In this document: piece after piece, positions 1-10,316 of the stretch
Numbering within the stretch: the stretch's first letter is position 1
How the letters are laid out: the number at the start of each line of letters is the position of its first letter
DNA from: Pythium myriotylum
Taxonomy: Eukaryota > Oomycota > Peronosporomycetes > Pythiales > Pythiaceae
NCBI GenBank assembly: GCA_023091665.1
Contig: JALJCQ010000033.1
Span: forward strand, 124,001-188,000
DNA length: 64,000 nucleotides
Direction of reading: 5' to 3'
Made by a program: the position numbers and the translations under genes
The notes under the pieces: generated by a model
Database searches by the model: none
What the model was told of the DNA's origin: nothing
What the model saw: only the letters and a program-made list of their open reading frames with translations

Positions 1-2
1 CG

Positions 3-671
3 TTGGCCCACGAGCTCGCGATGTCATCCAACCCCGACCTCGCGGAAGCTCCATACGATGAGGACAACAAGGAGAATAGCTCGAGTACCGCGGAACCTTC
101 ACTGCCGCAAATTGCGCGGTCAACCAGCACACATAGCGTCGAGTCGGGTGGCAGCAGCCTGAACACCGCGGGATGGTCCAACAAGGTACTCACAACGATG
201 AATCGGGATAAGCCGGCCCAAAGCGGCGAGTTCGTTCCGTTCTCAGCTGGCACTTCCTCATCCCCTGGAGTCCACACGCCGCTGCGCCAGCGAACCAACA
301 CAGCTGGCGTGGACCGCATCCGACAGGACAATCTGGTACCTGTGGAGAAGGGTCTCAAATCCTCAGGTAGTCTGCCGTCGATGATGGATTCGAGCCTGGC
401 GCCGCCTCTGTCGAGTGCGGCGGCCCCACCCTCGGCGATGCCGAGCACCTTCGCCAAGATGGAAGAATCGATCGCCGCGCAGCAAATGTTGCTACGGAAC
501 ATGCTGATGCAAGGCCAGAAGATGATGCAGCAGCAACAACAACAGTACTACCCGCCTCCGCCCAGGTCGGGTCCGCAAATCGAGGTGATCGAGGACATCA
601 GCCATGCGCCCGTGCCCCCGCAGCGCCTTGCCCTGCCGCCGTCCACGACCACAATCGAGGATCCTCTGTAG
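3..671 (+). CDS. C-terminal part of a START/FYVE-like family protein (5' end outside window)
   Basis: An open frame enters from the left edge and stops at 669-671, giving 222 residues. No START domain or zinc finger is left in the visible part, so the family assignment rests on the tail: it is rich in Ser, Pro and Gln and contains a helix around residues 150-175 (core MEESIAAQQMLLRNM) followed by a Met/Gln run and a poly-Gln tract (about residues 175-180). The same helix occurs at the end of the complete START/FYVE-like genes at 46244 and 8751. The gene converges on the START/FYVE-like gene ending at 972, 300 bp away. The first visible codon is not the real start. An unrelated low-complexity protein cannot be excluded, but the location at the edge of a paralogue cluster fits. 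Confidence 0.6.
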   Translation: MAHELAMSSNPDLAEAPYDEDNKENSSSTAEPSLPQIARSTSTHSVESGGSSLNTAGWSNKVLTTMNRDKPAQSGEFVPFSAGTSSSPGVHTPLRQRTNTAGVDRIRQDNLVPVEKGLKSSGSLPSMMDSSLAPPLSSAAAPPSAMPSTFAKMEESIAAQQMLLRNMLMQGQKMMQQQQQQYYPPPPRSGPQIEVIEDISHAPVPPQRLALPPSTTTIEDPL

Positions 672-971
672 AGTTTGGAGATTTTCTCGTAAAGGTAAAC
701 CGAATGCACCGCGTGGATGAAAGGAGAGAGCTCACGACCACGACGGACACTACAAAAACGAACACAAAAACAATGGATCTGAGTGTTAGGGACTGGAGAG
801 ACTGTCTTGATCAATGTCGATTACCGTTGCTACTATGCACGCCCATCTTCCTCTCGGTTCTACTAAATACCCGGTGTCCATTGTGGCACCCACGCTCTAC
901 CAAGTACAACACATCTTGCTAATACATACAGAAAAACTCGCTAAAACTATCACACGAAACACCTAGGAGAC

Positions 972-3056
972 TTAGAAATGCTCCACGAGCTGGGGCCGTA
1001 GGTGGGAGTCCCCAGCCGCCAGGGCCTTGCGCTGGGCCGCTGTCTGGAGGCTGCTTGTGGTGCTCGTCGTCGACATGGTCTCGGTATCCGCTTCACCGTT
1101 GAACAACATCGATCGCAGTCTGAAGATTGTCTCGAGATCCTCGGACGCAAGGGCATCTTCCTGAGGAGACTTCGGGCCTGACAGCGAGGCGACAGTGCGA
1201 GTGGCGCCTTCGTTGATAAGTAGGTTCTGCGCTGAGCCTTGACGGGATCCAGGGTTAAGCGGAGCAGGGAGTGGCCGCGAGGACGGGACGTCGGGCTGCG
1301 GCATGGGCGGGATCATGTGGCGGGGCACATCGGGGATCATGTACATGGGGCTCTGTGGACTCGGACGCAGAGGGAACCCACTCGCCGTGCGAGGGGACGG
1401 AGAGGACAACTGATGGTTCCACCCGACACCGCCGCTGTTCTGCCTACGGAACGGCTTTGGCGGATGGTGGAGGGGATGTGACGGAGGTGGAGGAGTTCCT
1501 GGTGGTGCAGGCCCGTATTGCCTGCGGCCGACCTGATCATTGCCCCCGAGCTTGTCCTGTCGAGCCGCGTACTGGCCATAGAGACGCACGAACTCCTCGT
1601 GGTCGCGTGGGTCGTACTGACGTTGCTGTTGGAGCATCTGCAACTGCTCCAACTGGTGTGGCTGTAGCGGCGACGGAGTGCGTCGGTGGTACGCGGGAGC
1701 CGATGGCGCAAGCAGTGCGTTCGCGTTGTACCCGCCACAGCCCTCGCTCTCGTCGTCCGATTCATCATGGTCGAACGAGTTGGATGAGTACGAGTCCACG
1801 TACGGCTCCATCTCGGGATGGTATGGACACTGTCCGGACGGGATACGACGCACGAGCTGTTGCTTGGCGGCATGGCGTCCGGCGCTGCCGAGACTGCCGC
1901 TGCTGCTGCGACGCGTGCTGAGCGAGGCCCGCTGGTGGGCCATCAGCACGGCCGTCACCTCACGGATGTCGGCGCGCGCCTGGCGTGTGCAGTTGAGGCA
2001 GAAGCGGAGTGGCACGACGCCCGTGTCCGAGATCGACTTGAGCTCGTCAAAGAAGAACATGCGCTTGGTGCAGCGCTTGCAGACCTCGCGGATGCAGCCC
2101 TGGCACCGGCGCTTGGCGCGTGTGAGCTTGAACTTGTGGAAGCAGACGCTGCAGGCGTTGGCCGAGGCGAGTGCCGCGACGTGGCTTGTGACTGAGTTGC
2201 CTGAGGACCTCGAGCTGGACGACGAGGACGCGTGGCGCACGCGGCCCGGGTTGAGCTTGGCCGTGCCGTTCGCGAGCAGCGCACGCGCGTCGCAGACCGT
2301 CTCGACGTTGACGATGCCCGGGAACATGAACGAGATGGTCTTGGTGACGAGCCAGGCCGGCATGTTGCCGGCGTTCGAGTGCATGGCCTTGGTGAAGGCG
2401 TCGACGCGGGAGCCGTTCTGGCGGTAGAAGTGGAGGTTCGAGATCTTGCCGGTGACGAGCGGCGGGAGTCCGGTCTTGTCGACGTCGATGCCGTCCATGG
2501 GCATGGAGCGCAGGAAGCGGAAGAGCACGCGGTTGCCGTCGACGTCGTAGGCCGTGCCTTCGTAGGAGAAGAAGAGGAACTCGCGCGAGGTCACGATGGA
2601 CGGCGCCGGCGAGCGGAAGGCGATCCAGCGCACGCCCACAAAGTGCATCGGGTCCTCGTCCGTGCGCGCCTCGTGGGCCTGGAGGATGCCGGCGTCGAGG
2701 AAGTTGCCTTCGTAGAGGTGCGCGTACATGCAGCGCACGTCGTAGGTGGAGTCGCAGTAGAAGCCCGCGACGAGCTCGTCGAGGCTGAGCCCCTCGAGCG
2801 TCGAGCGGATGAGGATGTCCTTGTCGGGCGTGCCGGGCACGGGGCGCACGAAGGCCTTGAGGTTGGCGCGGTCGGCGATCATCTCGAAGCCCTCGCGCAC
2901 GCGTTCTTTGAAGCCGTTGTACCACGAGTGGCGGTGGGAGAGCGCGCGCATGATCTCGTCCTGCGCGACCTCCTTCCACTCGTCCAGACGCGCCGCCGGC
3001 ACGCGGATGCGCGGCAGGCTCGCCTCGCGCACGGGGAAGTCGTGCTCGAGACCCAT
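972..3056 (-). CDS. START domain / FYVE-like zinc finger protein, 694 aa
   Basis: Single-exon gene starting at the ATG 3054-3056 (MGLEHDFPVREASLPRI). Residues 1-265 form a START-type lipid-binding fold, recognised by its similarity to the paralogues and by the block HFVGVRWIAFRSP (about 138-150). Residues 302-356 hold four paired cysteines (CSVC, CQGC, CKRC, CLNC) in the FYVE layout, but the phosphoinositide-binding signature R+HHCR is replaced by RRCQGC, so PI3P binding is doubtful. The remaining 340 residues are low-complexity, rich in Pro, Gln and Ser. Its closest relative in the window is the next gene (4523-7177); they share most of the START domain and the finger, pointing to tandem duplication. 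Role inferred: lipid sensing or transfer at a membrane; ligand unknown. Confidence 0.9.
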   Translation of the reverse strand: MGLEHDFPVREASLPRIRVPAARLDEWKEVAQDEIMRALSHRHSWYNGFKERVREGFEMIADRANLKAFVRPVPGTPDKDILIRSTLEGLSLDELVAGFYCDSTYDVRCMYAHLYEGNFLDAGILQAHEARTDEDPMHFVGVRWIAFRSPAPSIVTSREFLFFSYEGTAYDVDGNRVLFRFLRSMPMDGIDVDKTGLPPLVTGKISNLHFYRQNGSRVDAFTKAMHSNAGNMPAWLVTKTISFMFPGIVNVETVCDARALLANGTAKLNPGRVRHASSSSSSRSSGNSVTSHVAALASANACSVCFHKFKLTRAKRRCQGCIREVCKRCTKRMFFFDELKSISDTGVVPLRFCLNCTRQARADIREVTAVLMAHQRASLSTRRSSSGSLGSAGRHAAKQQLVRRIPSGQCPYHPEMEPYVDSYSSNSFDHDESDDESEGCGGYNANALLAPSAPAYHRRTPSPLQPHQLEQLQMLQQQRQYDPRDHEEFVRLYGQYAARQDKLGGNDQVGRRQYGPAPPGTPPPPSHPLHHPPKPFRRQNSGGVGWNHQLSSPSPRTASGFPLRPSPQSPMYMIPDVPRHMIPPMPQPDVPSSRPLPAPLNPGSRQGSAQNLLINEGATRTVASLSGPKSPQEDALASEDLETIFRLRSMLFNGEADTETMSTTSTTSSLQTAAQRKALAAGDSHLRPQLVEHF

Positions 3057-4522
3057 GGCGGCGAGCGGGGTTTAGTCGGCTAGTGGCGAGGAGGAGGAGG
3101 AGGAGGAAGAGGAGCTGCCCGGCGGTCTCTGATGCCACTCAGATTTCCGGATCGCGCGCGGTGTATGTACAAAGCCGATCTCGCTCGCGCGCCTGTGACG
3201 GCAACGGCGCGTGGCGCTTCTTCAAGGCGTCGAGCACACGGAAGGAAGAGGGAGGAGCGCAGCTGCTCGTGTCAGGCAATCGCAACGGTCAAAAGAGTGG
3301 AGGGAACCAGAAGATGGCCAATCAGCCGTGGCATTCGTGGGACCGACGTTCGGGTGGACTCTCTTCCCCGCCGCCGCCAGCTGCCGCCGCCGCGTCTGGT
3401 CCGGTGGGGGAAGGAAAGGGAGGAGAGAGAGAGAGACCACGCGCGCTTGCGCAAAGTGGAAAGCAGCCCCGATTCTCGCCAGAGCGACATGCGTCCCCCC
3501 ACTGCGATACTAGAACGACATGCGCCGAGTTTCCATGGAAGACGGCCGACTAGTCGCCGAGAGAGCCCACTCGCAGTTCGGCATGGACGAATATAGTACA
3601 TGTAGAGAATCGGCGAGGGCCGAGCTGAGAAAAAAGCGTTGCCCGTCGTGGCCACCGCACCTGGATGAGCTCTTCGGCGAGAAGACAAGTTGCCCTCGTC
3701 CTCGCCATTGGCCGAAGCGAGCTCCCCGTCCCCTCGCGAGAAAACGAGCCACCCACTCGGTTGGCCGTGCTCATATATTTTGACTCAACGATCGCAACAG
3801 GCGCAGAGAGGAGACGGCGGGAAGCTTTCCACTGGCGGCGATTACCAGGCCACCAAGAGGTGGCGGTGGCAGAGAGCGTCGGAGGCTCGCGGCCGCCACC
3901 CGGCGGAGCTCTTGGGCGCCTCCGCCGTGCTTCACATCCGCGGTGTCCACTCGATTTGACGTTAGCTCACGTGGTGCTTCCACGGATTTTCGAGGCCTCG
4001 ATCCCGGTGCCCGCACTCCATGTCGCGCCGAGTCGCGCGTGGAATCAGCTGACCCGCTGGATTTTCCTGTCCTCAGTGCGTGTGGAAGAATCCACCCACT
4101 GACTCGGAGGTGAGGAGGCTCGAGCAGATGAGTTGGGTCCCAAACTCGCGTGCCTTCGATTTTCTTCGTTCGACCGAGTACGGTAGAGCAGTCAGTTCAC
4201 CATGGCCACTCGCTGATTGCTGCCGCCGAGCTGCTTGATCGCTCCGCGCTTCGATCGCCATTGGGGGCGTTTTGAACGCGGGGAGATCTGGTCGCGAGAG
4301 CTCGCCCCTCGCATGTGTCAAGTCCGTAGTACGATTGCCACTGATACTGTAGAAGCTACAGAGCGGTTGTTCCTACGCGACCGACAGAGAGCAGAGAGTG
4401 CATTGGACATGAAGCAACGATGCATCGACCGAAGGGGAGCCACTACGAAAGAAAAAAGCTTCAGCTTGCAATCCCATTCTTTCCTACATAATCCTCCTAA
4501 AAATTTACGTTGTACGATGGTC
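3057..4522. other. Non-coding spacer, 1.47 kb
   Basis: Lies 5' of the gene starting at 3056 and 3' of the gene ending at 4523, both on the minus strand. The open frames here are short, low-complexity and mutually overlapping on both strands, with no recognisable domain. Purine-rich tracts (GAGGAGGAGG-like, near 3090-3110 and 3410-3435) are present. No tRNA, repeat or gene fragment was recognised. Confidence 0.6.
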
Positions 4523-7177
4523 TCAGCTTCCATAGTATCTCACCATGGGCGAGCTGTTGCCACTGTTGGTGCCCGGGGAATGGAACCCCTGCGGCGGTTT
4601 GCGACCAGCGGACGAGTCCGAGGCGTCGTTGATGTTTACGCGGACGTTGAAGCCGCTGGAGAGATTATCCACGTCCTTCTTTTGCTGGATGGAGTGGTTA
4701 ACGCCGTTCACGATCACGCCTGTGCCCGAGACTGCTCGACGCACAGGGGCCATGCCAGCTCCAGCTGGACGGTTCGTCCGCTTCGTGGCTCCGTACGCCA
4801 GCAAGTTTGGCGTTGAGTTGGTGCGACTAGCATTCTTCTTTAGCGGCGGTGCCACCTGTGGGGGCGGGACGGACGAGCCGTCGAACTCAGAAGTCTCGTC
4901 CACCGTGGGCGGCGGGAAGTTCCGCAGTGTCATGGGCTGTGGAGGTAGCCGCCGCTGGGTGAGCTGAGGCACAGGCGCTGCTGCGGGTGGACGCGGGCCG
5001 CCGCTGGATGAGAACTGCTGAGCCACGATCGACGGCTGCTCAAGCATCGCGAGCGGGACAAACGAGCCTCGTGACCCGTCAATATCTTCGTCGTCGAACG
5101 AGAACGACCCCGGACCGAGCTCGCTCATGAACGACTGCGGGCCGCCTTCGTAGCAGAAGCTGCCAGCGATCGAATAATCATCCGAGTCGATGACGCTGTA
5201 CGCGTCCGAGTAGTCATCGGCGCCCGAGTACCCATTGTGGTTGGCGGCGGCTCCCATACTACCCATGCCACTGATACTGCCTCCCGCGGGCTCGAAGTCG
5301 AATTCATCGTCGATATCGTTAATGTCATCGCCACTGTCATCACTGTCCGAGTCGTGAAAGTCTCCGAAGTCTTCGTCTTCCTCCTCCGAGTCGCCAGCAG
5401 CATGTTTGATATGAAAATTGTTGTAATGACCGATGTGACTGCTCTCCAGCGGATTGGACATGATGGGACTGCCTTCAAAGGCGTTCTTGACCTGGCTACT
5501 ATCGAAAGTGGTTGAGCTTGAGCCACCAATCTGACTGCTGGAGAAGGGCTTGGCGGACGAGCTCTTGAAGCTCATGACCTTCGACGACGACTTTGCGAGT
5601 CCCTTGTCTGGGGGAGACTGCGTCGGTTGTACGAACGATTGATCATGGAGATCGGAGAAATCGTCGTCGTAGATGTCTTCTTCGTCCGAGAAATCTGCCT
5701 CGGGTTGGGACTTGTTGAGCGATACGGTCGACAGACTAGTCTTTGAGAAATTGGAGCTTGCCTGGCTGGCGCCGCGAGAGACTCCGTTCATGCTGCCCTG
5801 GCTCGGAATACGATTGAGACTGTTGTGGTGGAGGCTATCATGGCTCGGTACCCGCGGAATGCTATGGACGCTATCTTGACTGGGAGTTCTAGGGTAGCTG
5901 TGATGACTGCCATCGTGGCTAGGAGTGCGTGACATGCTGCTTTGGCTCGAGATGCGGTGGAGGCTGTGGCTGCTGCTTCCGCTGCCGGCGCGCGAGCCAT
6001 CGATGTTGACTCCCTGGGAGGACTCGCTGTTGTTCGTGGATCTCACGGGTGTCGACGGTGGGCGTGACAAGTTCAACTCTGCTCGTGCGTTACGCGTGCA
6101 GTTGTGGCAGAAGCGCAGTTTCACGACGCCTGACGACGACATCTGCTTCTGTTCGTCAAAGAACCACATGCTGCGCGTGCAGCGCTTGCAGACCGTGCGC
6201 GAGCATCCGTGGCACTGACGCTTGGATCGCGTCATCTTGAACTTCTGGTAGCACACTCCGCAGGCGTTGGAAGACGCGAGGCTCGAGGGGGCTCGAGGCC
6301 CCCCGCTCATGGAAAATGCGCTCGACGACGAGGAGGAAAAACTGGATGCCGACTGATTCGATCCTCGCGATGGGTTGAGACGAGTCAAGCCTTGACGCAT
6401 GAGCGCGCGCGCGTCGCCCACGCTCTCCATGTTGGTCACGCCCGGGTACATGAATGCGATTGTCTTGGTCGCGACCCACGACGGCATACTCCCAGCATTC
6501 GATTGCATGGCCTTGACGTAAGCCTCGACATTGGAGCCATTCTGTCGGTAGAGATGGACGTTTGAGATCTTCCCGCGCACGAGCGGCGGCAACTTGGACG
6601 AGTCGACCGGGACGTCGTCCATGGGCATCGTGCGCAAGAATCGGTAGATGACCCGCTCGCCCTTGTGGTCCAGCATCGTCCCTTCGAACGAGAAGTAGAT
6701 AAAGTCGCGCGAGGTCAGAATCTTCGGGGACGGCGAGCGGAACGCTATCCAGCGCACGCCGACGAAGCGCATCGGGTCCTCCTCCGTGCGCGTCTCGTGC
6801 GTGTGGAGGATGCCGCCGTCGAGGAAGTTCTCCTCGTACATGTGTGCGAACGCGCAGCGCAGATCGTACGAGTTCTCCGAGTAGACGCCGTAGGCGATGT
6901 CGTCGAGCGTCACGTTCTCAAACGTGGAGCGGATGAGAATGTCTTTATCGGTCGAGTTGGGGACGGCGCGGATGAAGGCCTTGAGGTTGGGCTTGTCGGC
7001 GATCATGTCGTAGCCGTCGCGGATTTTGTCCTTGAAGGCGTTGTACCACGAGTGCGGGTTGGTGAGCGCGCGCTCGATCTCATCGCGCGCGACCTCTTTC
7101 CACTCTTCGAGCGTCTTGTCCGAGATAGTCACGCGCGGCAGCGCGCTCTCGTCCACGGGGAACTTCTCTAGCGCCAT
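4523..7177 (-). CDS. START domain / FYVE-like zinc finger protein with Ser-rich repeats and acidic tail, 884 aa
   Basis: Single exon, ATG at 7175-7177. START-like domain at residues 1-260 with the family block HFVGVRWIAFRSP written here RFVGVRWIAFRSP; FYVE-like Cys pairs at about 306-361 (CGVC, CHGC, CKRC, CHNC). The R+HHCR motif is again lost (KRQCHGC). After the finger come degenerate repeats built on R-x-PS-x-x-S with intervening His (about residues 400-475: RTPSHDGS, RTPSQDS, RVPSHDS, RIPSQGS), then two acidic stretches (about 495-520 and 590-640) and a Pro-rich end. The repeats look like serial kinase sites. Closest paralogue is the gene at 972-3056. The tail is far longer and unrelated to that paralogue's, so the two have diverged mainly outside the folded part. 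Confidence 0.9.
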   Translation of the reverse strand: MALEKFPVDESALPRVTISDKTLEEWKEVARDEIERALTNPHSWYNAFKDKIRDGYDMIADKPNLKAFIRAVPNSTDKDILIRSTFENVTLDDIAYGVYSENSYDLRCAFAHMYEENFLDGGILHTHETRTEEDPMRFVGVRWIAFRSPSPKILTSRDFIYFSFEGTMLDHKGERVIYRFLRTMPMDDVPVDSSKLPPLVRGKISNVHLYRQNGSNVEAYVKAMQSNAGSMPSWVATKTIAFMYPGVTNMESVGDARALMRQGLTRLNPSRGSNQSASSFSSSSSSAFSMSGGPRAPSSLASSNACGVCYQKFKMTRSKRQCHGCSRTVCKRCTRSMWFFDEQKQMSSSGVVKLRFCHNCTRNARAELNLSRPPSTPVRSTNNSESSQGVNIDGSRAGSGSSSHSLHRISSQSSMSRTPSHDGSHHSYPRTPSQDSVHSIPRVPSHDSLHHNSLNRIPSQGSMNGVSRGASQASSNFSKTSLSTVSLNKSQPEADFSDEEDIYDDDFSDLHDQSFVQPTQSPPDKGLAKSSSKVMSFKSSSAKPFSSSQIGGSSSTTFDSSQVKNAFEGSPIMSNPLESSHIGHYNNFHIKHAAGDSEEEDEDFGDFHDSDSDDSGDDINDIDDEFDFEPAGGSISGMGSMGAAANHNGYSGADDYSDAYSVIDSDDYSIAGSFCYEGGPQSFMSELGPGSFSFDDEDIDGSRGSFVPLAMLEQPSIVAQQFSSSGGPRPPAAAPVPQLTQRRLPPQPMTLRNFPPPTVDETSEFDGSSVPPPQVAPPLKKNASRTNSTPNLLAYGATKRTNRPAGAGMAPVRRAVSGTGVIVNGVNHSIQQKKDVDNLSSGFNVRVNINDASDSSAGRKPPQGFHSPGTNSGNSSPMVRYYGS

Positions 7178-8750
7178 GGCAGTGCTCGGCTGCGCGGCGG
7201 CAGCAGCAGCTTCGTCTGCGCGGGACTTTCAGGTTGTGGCGCGAGCGGAGACCTGTCTTCAGGGAACAAGCAATCGGGTCCCGTGTCGGCTCGTCGCGGC
7301 TTCGCGGAGCGCAATTGATGGGACGTTTCGTGACGTTCGTAGGTCGCAGCCCCGCGGAGAAAACGTGTCGACCGGACGACGCGACGCGGATGTTGTAGAG
7401 AGAGGGAGCGGCCGCCTCTGGCACTGACTCGTTCCGCGCAGCCCGCGCGATGCCGCTACAGCCACGAGTTGGTGGATGGGGGCGACCGAGCAATCAACGC
7501 GACCGGCGCGTCGAGACCGAGAGCGATGGAGTGTGGCGGCGAGGGGCGTCTCCATGCGCAGGAGAGCGAGTGAGGCGCGAGGGAGGATGCCCCTCGTGAG
7601 TAAGCTCATGGGCTCGGCATTCCCTTGCCCGGCGAGAGACGATCCAGTGCATGGAGCTCTTCAGAGCCCAGCAAGTGTTCGGAAGGCTTGTAAATGGCCT
7701 AGCCCTAATGATGCGCGCCAGGAAAAAAAGATCTCTTGGAAAATGTATTCAACCAGATGCCGAGAGGGGTTCATCTCCCTTGTTCAAGTCGGAGCAGCTG
7801 GCGGGTGCCACGGCGGAGGACTCATTTAGAGGGTGGACCTGTTTGTCCGATTGCGGGTGCTGCTCGACGGGGAACGGCGCAGTGGATCAACAGGCCCGTG
7901 CTGGCCAAGCCTGTCGACCAGGCGCCTCTCCAGTGTTCGTTGAGGGGATCGATTGACGGCCAACTTGAGGAGCTTCAGTCGATGATCATGATCATTCTGC
8001 CGAACGATGAGTGGATGACCACTCTCCAGCTGATCGGTCTCCGCTGATGCAAAAGATCCCAAAGTATCTCCTGAGCGTTCAGCATCTGCTCCAAACAATC
8101 CGCTTCGGAAACAAGGTGTTAAAAATTGCATACAGCGAAGAAGACAAGATTTTTTGGTGATCACTCTCCAACCGCCTTCTGGTCTTGCGGAGGATGCAGC
8201 ACATCTTGTGCTCCTGGCAGCAGATGAAGTCGGGTGACAAGTTCGCCTGGTGTAATGCGAGTCACACTGGCGCCAGTGAGATGCCCGATCGGTGGCGTGA
8301 CCTCTGTGGTACTCGTTTCGCCTCGCAAACTATGATAATACGAAGCCGATTTAGGTCGAGTTGTTGTTGATGACAGACTCACACTGAGTCTACTCATCAC
8401 TTGGCGACAACAAAGACCCCGGCAGCCATTGCCTCGGCGGTCGCTACAGGCGCGACACACGTGGCTCTTGCAGAGCTATGTGACGCGCCCAGGAGTCCAC
8501 AGTAACGCTCATCGATTCAATAATGACGTGTTCTGAATTGAGACATTCGAAATTTCGCCATCTCACAGACAAACAAATCAGTTCCGAAAGTTTTTGGCTG
8601 CTGACCTTCGATAATTTCCGAATGCGTCGTCTCCACAAGGTCCCTTCGGCCTCTTCACATAGAATGGTCCTCCTCACGCGAACGGGCTTGCCCCAAACGA
8701 ATCGCGCGTGTTTACGACCTTGCTAAGAATGGATTTGGTGGATTTCTAGT
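7178..8750. other. Non-coding spacer, 1.57 kb
   Basis: Region 5' of the gene starting at 7177 and 3' of the gene ending at 8751. No supported gene: open frames are short and lack domains. A 14-base perfect palindrome (ATGATCATGATCAT) sits at 7982-7995. Nothing else was recognised. Confidence 0.6.
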
Positions 8751-10316
8751 CTACGAGATCAACTGGAAGCGTTCTTCTGTGTCGTCATCTGCAGACGCCG
8801 GTGAGGCCAGTGTGACCGCAGGGGGAGCGTAAGTTGGGATAGGAGCTCCAGGAGGGTACTGCTGTCGGGCGTGCAGCTTTGCTCGCTCCTGCTGGATCAC
8901 CATGAGCAGTTCTTCTTGTTGACGGATCGACTCGTTCATTTGCTCAAACATCACGCTGTTGTGGATCGGCGGCGGGACGGACCGGCTCGTGCCTGAAGAC
9001 GATGCATAGCTTGCAGAGGCAGGCGAGTCTACATGCATCACGCCATACTGGGTGGGGAAAGACCGGTTCGAGCCACCTGCGTCGCTCCCCGAGTCACATT
9101 GCAGTCCAACCTGTCGCTCGATAGAGCTCCGAAGACCGTCGCGCAAATTCCGAGACGAGGAGTTGTACGGTGAGGCAACCGTGGCCGCATGAGAAGACGT
9201 AGTCGAGAAAGGGTCGGCCTTGTGCCTTGACTCGGCGGCAGAAATATTGGCCTTGGTAAGCTCGGCCGAAATGCTTTCAAGCTGACGTTGGGAACGAGCA
9301 TGTTTGATACAACCCGTGCAGAAGTTTTCACAAAGTACCGTGGGCGCCGAAGCGAAGAGCGCCTCATCGTTGAAGAACGACAGCTTGGTGATGCAGTGCT
9401 TGCACATCGACTGTCCGCATGAGCTGCATCCATGCCGCGAACGGATCATGCCAAACTTCTTCTTGCATACGACGCACGCTTTGTTATCTGACGCACTCTT
9501 GGGAGTCTTGGCGTGCTTGACCATCCCAGCATTAGCGATTGCCCTCGCGTCGGCGAGTCCGACAAAGTTCTTTATCGAGTCGAACGCCTCCGTGACGGCG
9601 CGCGTGGCGAACCAGGACGGAGCATCTCGCTGTGCGAGAAACTGACTCACACTGTGCATGAGCATACCTCCACCCTCCATGCGGAAGAGCGATATCTGGA
9701 AGAGATCAACTCGAGCACATCCTTTGTCAGGCTCGGACAGCTCGTCCCCGTTCAGCGGGAATGACTTCTGGTAGAGAAAGAGGACCTTGCGACCATTGGC
9801 GTCCTGTGTGGTCCCGGAGTACTCGAAGAAGACTGAGTCGCGGTGGGTCATGATTCCTGGAGCAGGTGAGGAGAATGCTAGCCACTTCAGACCGACAAAA
9901 TGGAAAGGGTCTTCGGTATGAGCATCGTCCAAAACTCGCAGGATCGCACCGTCGAGCCACGTCTCGCCGTACAGCTGAGCGTAGACTGCGCGCTGATCGG
10001 AGGTTGTGACGCAGTGGTACCCATCGATGAGTTCATCAAGCGTGATCTCGAGGTGGGCAAGCGCCAGCAGGTCTTTCTTGTCCGAGTTGTCGTAGCTCCT
10101 GAGGAAGCCGCGGATAGCTTCCTGTTCATATACGAGGCGGTACACTTGCTTCAAATCGTTCGGGCGATAGTACCACGACCGCTGGTTCCCGAGCACCGAG
10201 TCGATCTCCTTTTGTGCCGTCACTCGCCAGTCTTCAAACCTGTTGCTGCTGATACGGACCCGCGCAAGGAACCGGTCTTCGAGCGGGAACCGCGGCTCGC
10301 CCAGCGACGAGCTCAT
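8751..10316 (-). CDS. START domain / FYVE-like zinc finger protein, 521 aa
   Basis: Single exon, ATG at 10314-10316. The START-like region spans about residues 5-260, with HFVGLKWLAFSSP at about 139-151. The FYVE-like finger is at about 281-336 (CVVC, CSSC, CKHC, CTGC); the binding signature is partly kept as SRHGCSSCG, lacking the second His and the Arg after Cys. A short tail ends in a helix (FEQMNESIRQQEELLMVIQQ, about 463-482), the motif also seen in the genes at 3-671 and 46244. It is the shortest complete member here and more distant from the 972/4523 pair than these are from each other. Likely a cytosolic or membrane-peripheral lipid-binding protein. Confidence 0.9.
   Translation of the reverse strand: MSSSLGEPRFPLEDRFLARVRISSNRFEDWRVTAQKEIDSVLGNQRSWYYRPNDLKQVYRLVYEQEAIRGFLRSYDNSDKKDLLALAHLEITLDELIDGYHCVTTSDQRAVYAQLYGETWLDGAILRVLDDAHTEDPFHFVGLKWLAFSSPAPGIMTHRDSVFFEYSGTTQDANGRKVLFLYQKSFPLNGDELSEPDKGCARVDLFQISLFRMEGGGMLMHSVSQFLAQRDAPSWFATRAVTEAFDSIKNFVGLADARAIANAGMVKHAKTPKSASDNKACVVCKKKFGMIRSRHGCSSCGQSMCKHCITKLSFFNDEALFASAPTVLCENFCTGCIKHARSQRQLESISAELTKANISAAESRHKADPFSTTSSHAATVASPYNSSSRNLRDGLRSSIERQVGLQCDSGSDAGGSNRSFPTQYGVMHVDSPASASYASSSGTSRSVPPPIHNSVMFEQMNESIRQQEELLMVIQQERAKLHARQQYPPGAPIPTYAPPAVTLASPASADDDTEERFQLIS

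Noticed and set aside
1271..3083. Long plus-strand open frames (up to 283 codons) opposite the START/FYVE-like gene at 972-3056
   Set aside because: They are antisense shadows of a GC-rich coding sequence: Arg/Ala/Val-rich, without domains, while the minus frame has clear domains.
7982..7995. 14-base palindrome ATGATCATGATCAT
   Set aside because: Low-complexity repeat of ATGATC; short enough to arise by chance.
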